Positions 25,401 through 35,992 of a stretch of 64,000 nucleotides of DNA are shown here, one piece after another (the first letter of the stretch is position 1; each line of letters starts with the position of its first letter). The translations under genes were made by a program, and so were the position numbers. Origin of the DNA: Oscheius dolichura (lineage: Eukaryota > Nematoda > Chromadorea > Rhabditida > Rhabditidae); the NCBI GenBank assembly GCA_932521035.1, contig OW051496.1, forward strand, positions 6,882,001-6,946,000. Reading direction: 5' to 3'. A model generated the notes under the pieces. It searched no databases and was not told the DNA's origin. It saw only the letters and a list, made by a program, of their open reading frames with translations.

Positions 25401-28400
25401 TATCATCCTCCAGCACTCCTGGATCAACTACAAGTGCTAGAACGACGGCTTCATTGCCCTCCACTACTTCTGGAACAAGCACAAGCTCAGGGACGACAGC
25501 GTCGTCTGCCTCTTCTACTGGATCAACCACCGCCGGAACTACTCCTGGATCCACTACAAGTGCTGGAACGACGGCTTCATTGTCCTCCACCCCTTCGGGA
25601 GCCAGTACAACGGCCGGGACGCCAACGTCTACTGCCTCCTCTGCTGGCTCCACCACAATAGGAACAACTCCTGGCCCAGTTACAACTATAATTACAACTG
25701 CAAACACGGGAACTACTGTAACGGCGGCGAGTACTACCTCTGGATCAACAATGTCGACTGCTGCCCCTACCGAATCTACAGCTTCTAGCGGATCAACAAA
25801 TGTGGTTTCTACTACAGCCAGTACAACTCCTCCCACTGGTACCACTGGAAGCAGCACATCTGGAGGGACTACACTAGAAACAAGTAGCAGCTCTGGAACA
25901 AGCACGGCCGGGACTACCTCCCTTCCCCCTGCCAGCACCGTTAGTACCAGTCTGGGAACGACTGTTACCACAACAATGACCACAACTACCGGTAAGCTCT
26001 ATCCATTTTCACAGGACGAATCATCCTCTGTTCAGCGCAAACAGTCCCGCTCAACTGTGTCTTCTTCTTGGATTGGGACTACCTTGGTGACCCAGTTGAT
26101 CCCAATCCTTACAATATTTATCCAAAGGTATATATCTTATATCTTCTGTAGTGCATATTTTTATTCAGCAAAGAGATTACGTTGGCAGCGTGGTACAGGC
26201 TCTCTTTAATTATTCGGACTTTACCCAGGAGATCACGTTTGCAGCTGTTGAAGGACAATTCGGTTACATTAGTGGGCCGGTCATCGATCCAAATCAGCAA
26301 CTGTTCAAAGATTTCGACAGTTTCAATCAGAAATATGGAAGCGTTACTCCTAAAGCTGGCCAGCCCGAACGTGCTGATTATTGCAAGTACGTCTATTTTT
26401 GCAGAAGAAATGGAATAAGTTTTTAGCGCAGTTAATGGTGATATCAACAGCTATCTTCTACCGGCAGACGATGGAAAATGTATGGTGTTTCTGTCTGGAC
26501 AGTGAGTGGAAAGACTATCCCTTGAAAAGGCTACTTCTAGGCTACCGGCTAATCTTGACTGCGCCACTCTGGACACTTCCCAGTATAGTATTCTAGTCGG
26601 TGGGAATCTCAATGGTAACTTTTTTTGCTTTGAATATTGAGCATCGAGATTTTAGGGAGGAACTTTTCCTCGGTAATATCAAATACAGTCGACATTACAT
26701 CCCAGTTCTCTCAACAAGATGTGGATAAAATGGTGGCTGCCATATTGAATGCAGCATTAGCCTCGCCGACTACTGGAGGAAGCACTACCAGAAGAAGCAC
26801 AGCTAGTCCTAGTTCCACCATCAGTACCACTCCTGGGTCTACCCAGAGCCCAGGAACAACTGTGTCTACCCAGAGCCCAGGAACAACTGTGTCGTCCCCT
26901 TCCAGCTCTGCCATATCCAGTACAACCGCCGGGACGACGGCCTCATTGCCCTCCTCCACTTCGGGAGCCAGTACAACCGCCGGGACGACAGCCTCCACTA
27001 CTGTCTTTACCGGTTCCACGACAATAGGAACAACTCCGGCTCCAGTTACAACGATGAGTACAACTCCATACACAGGAACTACTGTAACGGCGACGAGCAC
27101 AACCCCTGGGCCCACCCTCAGTACCATCCTCTTCACTGGTTCCACCGGCGCGAGCACGACTGCCGGATCTACAGTAACCCCCGGCAGTACTACGCCATTC
27201 ACGGGAACCACACCGGCGTTTACCGGAACAACAGCCAGTCCTGTAAGTACAGCTGGAACTACCCCACAAGCCACTGGTTCTACCATCGCTTATACGGGAA
27301 CTACGGCTAGTTCAACAGCCGGAACAACGGTGTCTACCTCTCAACCTACTGGCTCAACAGCTTTCACAGGAACTTCTACTGTTGCGAGTACGGTGCCCTC
27401 GACGCTGTTCACTGGCTCGACTACAGCCTATACCGGAACAACCGCTAGCCCCAGTACTGCTGGAAGTACTGTGTCTACCTCGCCCTTCACAGGTTCGACT
27501 ACAACTTACACGGGAACTACAGCTACTGCTACCAACATTGCTTCAAGTACAATGACCACGACTCCATTCATCGGCTCTACCACACCGTACACGGGAACCA
27601 CCACTAGTCCTACCAGTATTGTTCTTACGACTTCATTCACCGGGTCGACTACAGCCTATACCGGAACGACAGCCACTGCAACGAGTACGTTATCTGTTGC
27701 CAGTTCAACGGGAAGTACAAACTCCGTCACAACAGCTACAGGGACAACTGGTACTGTTCCTTCCATGACGGCCGGATCTACTGTCTCTACCACTCCTGGT
27801 AAGAATCCCAGAATTAAATGAAGCGGCCCTCGATTTAGGTCCTCTTGTCAGCTTGGCCTGTGCATTTGTAAAAGATTGGGATTATCTAGGACCTCCCGGC
27901 CCGCAAGGAGACACCGCATATGACCAATACACACAGGTGAACTTATTACAAATAAAAATAAATAGAAACGTTACAGCAAAGCCAGTTTATCCAGAATGTG
28001 GTAGTCAATCTCTTCAACAATTCTGGTATCACTTTTGCTGCTGCGGCTGGACAGTACGGATACGCACCGGGGTGAGTGGGGCATCTATAAATAAAGTTGA
28101 AAATAGGGGTCACTTTTTGGATCAATCCTTGTCGTCTAATTACGTTGACTACTTATTGGCTAACATGAATGTGCTCCCTAGCAGCTCAGAAACCCAATAC
28201 TGCCAGTGAGTTAGAAAGAAGAAACAAGGCTACCACAGAAATTAAGATGTACTGAAGATTTCAACGACTATTATGACTACTTCGTTAATGGCCACGGCTA
28301 CCAGAAAACGTGCCTGGTTTTCCTCTACGGACAGTACGTTTCATTCTGCGGGGCCTTTTTCCCGGATTACTATAGAACTTGAATATTTTTCCATCTTTTA

Positions 28401-28625
28401 GGTCTGACGTCCCTAATTGTACTCTCGACTTTGATTATTCTCCGTATTCCTTTACAATAGGAGTCGGGCTAAACGGCAAGTCTCCCTCCTCCTTTGCTCA
28501 CTTTGATATCTCTAGGGTCGCTTGTGAATCCCGTCTCGGATGATCCTCTCGAAATTACCAACTTCGATCCTGCCGATGTGCAATCACTGGTGAATGCTAT
28601 CCTCAACAAAGCCCTTCAACCATGA
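22449..28625 (+). CDS. Type II membrane protein: four vWA-like modules and three mucin linkers
   Basis: The N-terminus is cytosolic (MEADEESVRPPSSKRK), then a membrane helix (residues about 18-43, LVTALVLVAIVVIVLAGVAV). The first module (about 22648-23330) has IVNSKVVTIGLCVSS, a RRKR cleavage-type site, and FLYFVPCQVVM. Three further modules (about 24425-25110, 26040-26750, 27838-28625) share NCVFFLDW-YLGDP, a core FAAVEGQFGY, MVFLSGQ and SILVGGNLNGR, and end in DVDKMVAAILNAAL-type helices, which fits a degenerate von Willebrand A fold. They are separated by Thr/Ser/Ala/Gly-rich linkers of roughly 290-350 residues each, likely heavily O-glycosylated. Exons are short in modules and long in linkers. 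Assignment of the vWA fold is by pattern only. Probable surface-coat or cuticle-associated mucin; function unknown. Confidence 0.7.
23355..24370 (+). repeat. Thr/Ser-rich mucin linker 1
   Basis: A long low-complexity coding stretch dominated by ACN and TCN codons. Short units such as TTTAGITITP, GTTTSGGSTAST and SSSGSTTVSSS recur without strict periodicity. It lies between the first and second vWA-like modules. Confidence 0.8.
25120..25990 (+). repeat. Thr/Ser-rich mucin linker 2
   Basis: A low-complexity coding stretch between the second and third vWA-like modules. It holds a tandem-like duplication of about 45 bases: a PGSTTSAGTTASL-type unit appears near 25420-25470 and again near 25540-25590 with few changes. 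Confidence 0.75.
26760..27800 (+). repeat. Thr/Ser-rich mucin linker 3 with YTGTT units
   Basis: A low-complexity coding stretch between the third and fourth vWA-like modules. The unit FTGSTTAYTGTTA recurs about eight times from 27180 on. An exact 27-base tandem duplication lies at 26838-26864 and 26865-26891 (STQSPGTTV). The units show recent expansion within the gene. Confidence 0.8.
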
Positions 28626-28728
28626 CTGATCTCATACCAAAATAATAATAAAAGAATTTTAACAGTCTCCCCATAAAGGGTGAGAGCCGAAAGGAACGCG
28701 TTCCCTGTCCCAGCGAATACTATGGGAG
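28626..28728 (+). terminator. Short intergenic gap with AATAAA
   Basis: Only 103 bases separate the two mucin-like genes. AATAAA is at 28647-28652. This spacing is what nematode operons show between a polyadenylation site and the next trans-spliced gene, but no clear T-rich acceptor is seen close to the next start. Confidence 0.45.
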
Positions 28729-31700
28729 ATGCGCCCGGCCCTCGTCTGTCTCCTTCTCTGGGCCCCCTTCCTGGCTACAGTTGTTTTTATCCCCTTCTAT
28801 TGGTATCTACTGACCGGGGAGAATGAAGACGTGGATGAGAACAGTGTCTGGATTCTGTTCAACGCCGCTGTTTACTTGGCATCCAAAGTGGAAGAGGCCG
28901 AAAAGGTGAGCGAGGCGTGAAGCCGGGCTATCGGTTGTAGGATCTCCAATTGTTGAAAAACCTCTGCCTGGATTTGAATTTGATGGGGAAGAAAGTGGAT
29001 CTATTCCCGTTCGAAGGAGGGGGAATTGGCTCGAGAAAGAAGATAAGGAAGGCGGAGACGGCTGTCGACCTTTCCCTGGATTGGAAGACAGCCTCGACCA
29101 CTAATGTAACCAGGGCGCTGCTCTGGTCCCGATCGGCCATTCTTCCTACCGCTAAACTCATTCTATGGCTTCCGGGATCCTATGCTTACAGGTAACAAAC
29201 CCCCCACTTTTGTTTTAACCGTTCTCTTCCCATTTTTAGGAATAACACCGAGGCAACTAATGATATCCGGAGATGTATACAATTCGCCGAGGGGAAGAAG
29301 AAGTTACTACTGGTGGATAACCACAAAATGGTGGAGAATATCACCTCCAATGTGGAGATTGTTGGTGAGATCAAGGAGATCCTCAATAAAGTGGGTAAGA
29401 GATTTTGAAGCAGAAGATCACGATGGAGTAGTTTATAGGAAATCCACCAGATGGGAGGAGGACGACGACAAAGGCGAGAGAGACATCGGGTAAGCGAATA
29501 TGCTTTGACCAGTATTAGACGGAATGCTCAGGTTCGACTACAAAGATTCTGGAAGGCAATGCCACACCTGGGAGCTCAAGAAGCTCCGGGAGCACAGTGT
29601 CTATTGGAACAAGGCCGACCACGTCATCAACTACTGTAGTCTTTTCAAGTACTGTAACAACGGCTACTAGTTCCTCACTAGCTGTTGCTACTACTGGAAA
29701 GGCGGCAGAAACTACAACAGCCACGACGATCAAACTTATGAGCACTCCCAGTAAAGAACCATCGACAATTACAAGGATCGCTACTTCACAGGCATGGACA
29801 GAGGAACAAGGACCTGATTTGGGAACTACTTCCTCGCGAGGACGATCAACTACAGGCAAAACAGCTTCTACGACATCGACTGGAGAAATAAGCTCTCCTG
29901 GGACAAAAGCTGCGGAGCCTTCGACCTGGCAGACGACACAGAGCTTAACCACAATGGAGACAACTGAGCCGGTTACGACGAAAACAAGAGGATGGACTGA
30001 AGTGACAACGAGGAGATCTACGAAAGGAAATGGACCCACTATGGGAGGACAAACGGAGGGACCGACAACTGGGGCGGAGGAAGTAGAAACCTTGATGACT
30101 GATTGGACTGAAGTGATTACAACGGCTCCCGTGGAAAGAACAACAGGAGATGCCGCTACTACAGCGAAAGTCGCCACTGGACCAACTCATACGGAAGTGA
30201 TCACAACTGGGCCAAGCCGTCTGCCGGAAACAACAGTAGTTACTTATGATACGACGACAGTACCCGACAAAGAAACAGTAGAACCACGGACAGAGGTTGA
30301 AGTGGACAGAACAAGGACGACGGCTGGGGAAGAGTCAATTACCGAGAAAGGGTGGACAGAGGCCATTCCCGAAGGAGGCACAGATGCTTCGACCACGCCG
30401 CAGAATACTGAATACACGACTCTCTCTTGGACGCAGATGGAAGAGGACCGTACGACAAAGGCGACAGAAAAGGGTGACCTCACTACCGGCGAGCAATGGA
30501 CGGAGGTGAAGACGGCTTCTACTCCTAGTGTGCATGTAACAGGGGAAGTAACCACAGCACAACAGGAAACTACCCGAGATCATTTTACGGAGGTCACCAC
30601 TGAAGGGGATACAGCTGCGACAACTGTGGAACAATGGACGGACGTGCCAAGCACCGCTTCCCAACTGCCGACTTCCGTGGAAGAAGAAACTTCACCATGG
30701 ACAGAAGCTATTTCTGGAGAAGTAATGACTACGGTCAGACAGGATCTGGCAACGACGCCCCCTACAGAGGTGACTCTAAAACCGTGGACTGAAGCTGAGA
30801 GTCCAAAGACATCTACAAGCGAAGATCTGACTACCGAGGAGGGGTGGGCAGAGGCCACTACAGAAGGAGACGCCGAGGCTGTTACATTTGGTACATCAAA
30901 GAATGTGGAGCACACCACTGGTTCTTGGACAGAAGTGGACAGAGATGGCACAACGATGGTCACAGAGGGGGTTGATCCCACTACGGGGAAGCAATGGACG
31001 GAGATGGCGACGGCTTCAACACCTGATGTACTTACAACAACAGAAGAAAAGATGACTCAACCTCCATTCACAGCAGTTCCGATTGAAGAAAATACAACTC
31101 CAACAACTGTCGAACTATGGACGGAAGTAACGAGTACCGAACTGCAAAATTTGACTGACGAAGTGACTTCAGCCTTTACAGAAGCTCCTTCAATGGTTAC
31201 AAGAGAAGATGTGCCCACTCCAATAACTGGCCAAACTCTAAAACCGTGGACAGAAGTTGACACTACACTGGCGCCCACAGAAGAAGAACCGACTACCGGG
31301 GAGACATGGACAGATGCTACTGCTGGAGGAGGCACGGAGGCTGTTACTTTTGGCACATTCCAGAAAGATGAATACACGACTGGTGCTTGGACGGAAATTG
31401 GTAGAGACAGCACGACGATGATCCCTGAAGGAGTTGACCTCACTACCGCGGCTCTCTATGGAGATATGACAACAATTCCGGACGAGACAACTCGTATTCC
31501 TTTTACTGAGGTTACAATAGAAGAAACCCCCACGACTGTGGAACAACGGATAGAAATTCCCATCGAGATATCCACTGAACCATTTTCGGAGAGTTTTACG
31601 ACAGGGAAAGGCTGGACGGAGGATGAGGTCGAGACAACAAAAAGTGGAGTGGAAGAAGAGATGACAACAAGGAAGTGGACGGAAGTAAAAGGAGAAACTA

Positions 31701-32221
31701 CGGTAGAACAATGGACAGAGAAGACGGGGGCGACGACGACGGGGGTAGGGGAAGAAGGGACAGAAGGAGGACGGACAGAAGAGACGGCAGAGACCATTTG
31801 GACAACTGCGGCGGAAGCTTCTGAGGAACTGACTACTGGGGAACAAGGGACGACAGGACGAGGATGGACAGAAGTCGATGCGGGTGAGCCTACTACCGTC
31901 TCTGAACCTGAGTGGACAGCGGCGGCAGGAGAGGTAACTAGTGCCTCTTCTTGGACAGAAATGAGGACCGAGGTTCCTACTGCGGTCCCAGAAGCTACTA
32001 CTGCAGTCGACTGGACTGAAGGGGAGAATGAACAGGCCACGACGGCAGAGAACCGGGCAGAGGGTAAGGGGGAAATGTCGATTTCTGTCCAGTTACCTGT
32101 TGCTTTAGGGGGTGTGACCACAGCGGATCAGTCATGGACCGAGGCACCCTACAGTGTCAATGTCACCGAAGACGGCACCCCTCCCCCCAATGATCCAGTC
32201 GTAGCTCTCCTTCTTGCCTAA
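28729..32221 (+). CDS. Mucin-like protein with Trp-Thr-Glu punctuated tail
   Basis: The start MRPALVCLLLWAPFLA opens a signal peptide or membrane anchor (hydrophobic to about residue 27). A globular head of about 180 residues follows (ENSVWILFNAAVYLASKV, WSRSAILPTAKLILWLPGS, KKKLLLVDNHKMVENITSN), resembling a worn vWA-like or Rossmann-type domain. Exons join through short introns; a 42-base intron ends at the CTCAG near 29531 and enters the tail at GSTTKILEGNATPGSS. The tail, about 890 residues, is rich in Thr, Glu and Ser and carries about 25 Trp, nearly all in W-T-E, W-T-D or similar contexts (EQWTEVKT, KPWTEV, GWTEATT). It ends NDPVVALLLA. Family not recognised; likely secreted or anchored glycoprotein related in style to its upstream neighbour. 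Confidence 0.65.
29560..32180 (+). repeat. WTE repeat array in coding sequence
   Basis: About 25 tryptophans occur at irregular 15-50 residue spacing in a Thr/Glu-rich background, with the core W-T-E-(V/A/I/M). Larger units such as TTGEQWTEV-TASTP and GGTEAVTFGT-(Q/N)-EYTTG-WTE recur two or three times, showing duplication of longer blocks. Confidence 0.8.
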
Positions 32222-32471
32222 TATTCTGTTTTTTGTATCTTTCTTATCGAAAAAAGTCTCATCGTCGAATAGACACAAACTCTGGGCGGGGCTAAGGAAG
32301 AGAGCGACTCGATCCGTAGAGCGATCTTTCCCTTTCCCCCTGGGTGTGTGTGCGTCCACCATCCCTACCCAATTATGACTCGTTTTCTAGACGCCCGTCA
32401 TCCACCCTTTTTTCTCTTGTTTTTCTAATAATAAACACTCTGACCTAACTAATGAAATACTTTCTCAGCCG

Positions 32472-33040
32472 ATGAGGCTCCTGGTCCTCATTCTTGGCAT
32501 TTTGACAATAGCGGAAGGCAGCTACTGCGGCGAGAATGGCGTCCCTTTCAGTTTGGAGATCCTTCCCAATGGTTCGTTTCATTTTATAGAATTCGGCTGC
32601 GTAGAACATTGAATATTCCAGCACAAAAAAGAAGGAACTTCCGATTCGAATTACCCGCGAACGCTTGAAATTCGATTTTCAATCTGGCAGAGATCCTAGA
32701 GAATCTTCTAAATCTTACAGTATGCCTCGATTTCCAGGTGCTCCGGTGCTCGGTTGTGCCCAGCCGAGCTGTGTGGCACAGCCAGCAGAAGATGTAGATG
32801 ATTCCGTCTTTCAAACGGACAGTGCCGGCCAGCCGGATGGATTTTTTCGCCAAGGAGATCGGACAAGTCATGGCTTCCTACAGACCAATAAAATGCGGGC
32901 TGTTGGTTTTTCGGCCATTGATTGGATCAGGAAGCAGAGAGTTTCAGAACTGTAGCAGCGAGTACGACCAGCTATCGTGTCCGAGGAAGAACCAGTGGAT
33001 AGGGGGCATCGATTTCATCGACCACCCGCGACAGCCGTGA
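32472..33040 (+). CDS. Small secreted protein, nematode CAQPSC-type family
   Basis: A signal peptide (MRLLVLILGILTIAEG) leads into YCGENGVPFSLEILPN. A long intron (about 170 bases) joins to GAPVLGCAQPSCVAQP, followed by DGFFRQGDRT, and a 64-base intron (about 32868-32931) leads to FQNCSSEYDQLSCPRKNQW and IGGID. The pattern CG-x-PF, PVLGCA-P-C, FFR-x-D and NQW(I/V)GGI recalls a family of small secreted nematode proteins I know only by pattern and cannot name. Six cysteines are likely paired. Function unknown. Confidence 0.6.
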
Positions 33041-33438
33041 GTTGTTCCTTCCTCTCCTTCCTTATCCCAAAAAGTCTCTGTCCCGGTCAAATTGCTCCTC
33101 CTGGTCTCTGATCTCTGCCTCTGAATACCTTCACTTTGCCATGTCTCTGGTCCCTGATTAGGCCCATTCGTCCCCCGGTCTTTGACCACTGGCCGTGCCT
33201 CCCCAATCCCATCGTCATCCACCCTGTTCCATATTGTCTCAACCTCCCCAATCGATTGGTCTCTTTCTTGACGATCCAGATAAGCTTTAACGTGGTTCGG
33301 TCGAGATAGATCCCCTTCCCCCCTCCGACAATCAAGGTGTTAGTTCGAGGTCGTTAGATGGGATTAGGCGGGGGAGGCAAAAGAAGGAGATCGGCAGGCA
33401 GGGGGGAGAAGGACGATCTTTTGAACTACTGTAACTGA
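33041..33438. other. Intergenic region
   Basis: No gene is supported. The stretch is C/T-rich on the plus strand. It separates the small secreted gene from the next partly resolved gene. Confidence 0.4.
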
Positions 33439-34093
33439 ATGGCCATCTTCTGGAGGATGTTCCCTATCCTCTCAAACATAACGAATTGTATTTCAGTCTG
33501 CTCCTTCGCTGTTGTTCCTTCGATGGGCTGCGATATTCCCAAGACGTCGGAGTGACGGTCATTAACCCCGGGGAGACGGTGACCGGAGGAGAGGTACTCG
33601 TCCAATACTCGGGAAGAGTGACACATGTTTAGGTCGTCCGGCAGAATCGGCAGATCTCCTTCGACATAATTGCCAATGTCCGGAAACTGGTAGACGATGA
33701 GGACTCCCGGCTGTGAGTTGGCATTTTTTGGAAGGGGCTGTAGGGGATATTGATGGATAGGCTATCTATCCCCAACTTGGAAAGGGCGCCGGTGGGAACG
33801 GGTTCAACGGAAACGCGGATGGCACTAAATTCCACAAACCCCAGGAGAAGAGACACGGCGAGAGAGACCCGTTCGGAGGGGGAGCGGTGGATCTCGGCGG
33901 CTGGCTCTGGTCTAGTTATCACCGTGGTGACAGCTGCAACATTTTGCTAAAAGGGAAAACAAACCCTCCCCAAAAAGGGAAGAGAGACCTCCTTTTACTG
34001 TTGTCCGTTGTTATTCTTTCCCATCTGCATTCCAGATCTTTCCCGGCCCGGGGCCAGATAGCCATCTCGGCTGTAAAAACCCTCGAAAAGTAA
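33439..34093 (+). CDS. Partly resolved gene, possible matrix protein
   Basis: Coding signal on the plus strand is clear but the full model is not. Exon pieces: CCSFDGLRYSQDVGVTVIN with PGETVTGGE (to about 33588), then VVRQNRQISFDIIANVRKL (from 33633). A third exon near 33760-33950 is open in two frames. One frame, reached by the GTGAGT donor at 33713, reads LSIPNLERAPVGTGSTETRM and ends at a stop. The other, reached by a GTAGAC donor near 33690, reads YPQLGKGAGGNGFNGNADG then DLGGWLWSSYHRGDSCNI and has the codon usage of neighbouring genes. The first exon (MAIFWR) is weak. It may be the 5' part of the next gene. Confidence 0.4.
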
Positions 34094-34294
34094 AGAAAAC
34101 ACCCTGGGGGCGAGTGTCATTACTCTTTTTCCACTATGCGCGCCTGTGGCCATGTGAAATTGAGGAGGCAACCGGATCGTCTCGTTGTCCAACCTCACAG
34201 AGCTGTGGCCTAATCGAATTAGAGCGCAGTTAACCTTAACGCATGGCTGATTAGCATCTTATTGGGGAGAGAGAAAGCCAATTTAAAACAAACA

Positions 34295-35663
34295 GGTGCC
34301 GGGAGGACGGATTAGCCAGAGGTGGACAATAAACGAGAGTCTTTTCAGGGTCTCCTACGAGGTTACGGTACGCCGGATGAACTGTCTCCCGGATCCGCCT
34401 GAAATCGAAGTACCTTGTAAGTTTGTCTTATATTGGGGAGGAGAGGGAACGGGCTGCCTTCGGGGATATACTGTGCCTTACTCATCCTGCACACCCCGTT
34501 TCTACGTCACCGCCACGCGGCGGAAACCTTCGGGGGAAAACGATACCCGACACAAAGAACACACACACATTGTATTTTATATATCGTTATGTTAAACTGA
34601 TTTTAAAAATGTTGATATTTCAGTGGATGATGATGTCGGAGAAGAAGTCCTCCGTGTTTTGGAAAAGTCCTCCGGAGCCATGCCCGTGGCCGAGGAAGTC
34701 ACGACCGAAGCGCCTCCGAGATACAAAAAATTGAGCAAAAAGACGTAAGCTCTCGTTGGATTTGTCTTTCCAAGTGTTGTTCCTTTAGAATTACAAAGAA
34801 GACGGCCAACCAATTCGTAGGAAGTTTCGGAGCACCTATCTTCACCCCGGATGGTCCCAGGGAAAGGCATATCCCGTCGCCGAAGAGGGTCCTCCCTACC
34901 ACGGCAGCACCAGCCACGGTCGCCCCTCAAACTATTCCTGGCGCACCGGCCCTGCCTACGTTGGCTCCCTTTGGCTTCGGGCAGTCTTTCTTCTTCCCTC
35001 AACCACAACCACAGCTGCAACAGGCAGTTCAAGTACAGCCTCAATTGCAACAGTCTCCGTTGGCCCAGCCACGGCTACCCCAGCCTCAGCCACAGGCCTA
35101 CGGGGTCAGTCAGGCCAGTCTCCACCCACTTCCACCTCCCAATCCTTTACAATTTCCTCAAATGTTCCCAGTAAGATTAATCTCTTATCCTAATTAAAGA
35201 AATCTTCAGCACGGCGGATACAATCCCTTCCTGCCGCAGCCTCAGCCTTTTGGAGTGGCTCAACAGTTTCAATACGGGCAGACAGGGCAACAACCCTTCA
35301 ACCCGTTCTTCCACCCAGTCCACATAACACCTCTGCCGGGACATCACATGTTCGGAGTTCAGCAGTTTAATTTACCTGTGGCTCAACAACAACAACCACA
35401 ACAAGTATTGGCACAGCAGAGTGTGCCACAGGCGGATACCGGCACCATAGCCCAACCAGCGAGGAGTAGTCTCCCTGTTGAGCAAAGACCAGTGGTAGGG
35501 CGCTCTCTTCTTCCCTCTGAATAGGGAATTCCAGGCACTGTCGCAGCCGAGTCGGGTGGAGCCACAACTGCCACCGACAAACCGACAGCTAGGCACCCTG
35601 TGGCAGCCGCCGCAGTTCAACGCCATCGACGCGGCACTGCACAACTTCCAACTCCAGGGATAG
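34295..35663 (+). CDS. Pro/Gln-rich secreted or matrix-like protein, 5' end unresolved
   Basis: The first exon seen follows an AAACAG acceptor and reads VPGGRISQRWTINESLFRV then YEVTVRRMNCLPDPPEIEV. The next exon is acidic (LDDDVGEEVLRVLEKSS). A long Pro/Gln-rich region follows with QPQPQLQQAVQVQPQLQQSP and PFNPFFHPVHITPLPGHH, and the protein ends QFNAIDAALHNFQLQG after an intron at about 35494-35535. No start codon or signal peptide is found in the first exon, so upstream exons are missing; the gene at 33439-34093 may supply them. Family not recognised. Confidence 0.6.
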
Positions 35664-35992
35664 GGTCATCTTCCCCGGCAGCTTCCCCGTTGTTTTGCTT
35701 GGTTACACTCAGGGCCATACGTATTCAAGCCTTCCCTCCCAGTACCGGTAGTCCATTGGACGAGACCTAATGATGTTGTTAATAAGCAGAGACTCGCAAT
35801 CCAAGACACTCTATTGTTCGCTCACTTTCCAAATGAACATTCTTTCCAGTTCTCTTGTTGTGTTTGGGAAACGGGCCGTTGCTGAAACCCCCTTTTTGAG
35901 GAGAGGGTGGCCGCCATTTGCGAGGGATCATAATCCCTGCCAATCCTCTGTTCATCCTCCATTTAAATCCATCAATTTTTCATCATATATGG
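35664..35992. other. Intergenic region
   Basis: A 330-base gap before the EF-hand gene. Nothing else is seen. Confidence 0.4.

Noticed and set aside
23453-25983. Long minus-strand frames rich in Val, Glu and Leu opposite the mucin linkers.
   Set aside because: They are the complement of Thr/Ser-rich repeats. They have no starts, splice sites or domains.
23355-27800. A second plus-strand frame in the Thr-rich linkers reads like a protein rich in Asn, Asp, Tyr, His, Phe and Trp with optimal C-ending codons and almost only TAG stops.
   Set aside because: It follows directly from shifting Thr, Ser, Ala and Pro codons: their second base C becomes the third base, GGN after T gives Trp, and TAG arises from T followed by AGN serine. 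The Thr-rich frame is open throughout.
29540-29780. An alternative frame at the start of the WTE gene tail (YKDSGRQCHTWELKKLREHS) looks like ordinary globular protein.
   Set aside because: It ends at a stop after about 50 codons, and the CTCAG acceptor at about 29531 leads in phase into the Thr-rich frame, which stays open for 2.6 kb.
22449-32221. A CRISPR array or transposon as the source of the repetitive region.
   Set aside because: The repeats are coding, in frame and unevenly diverged, with no spacers, terminal inverted repeats or transposase.
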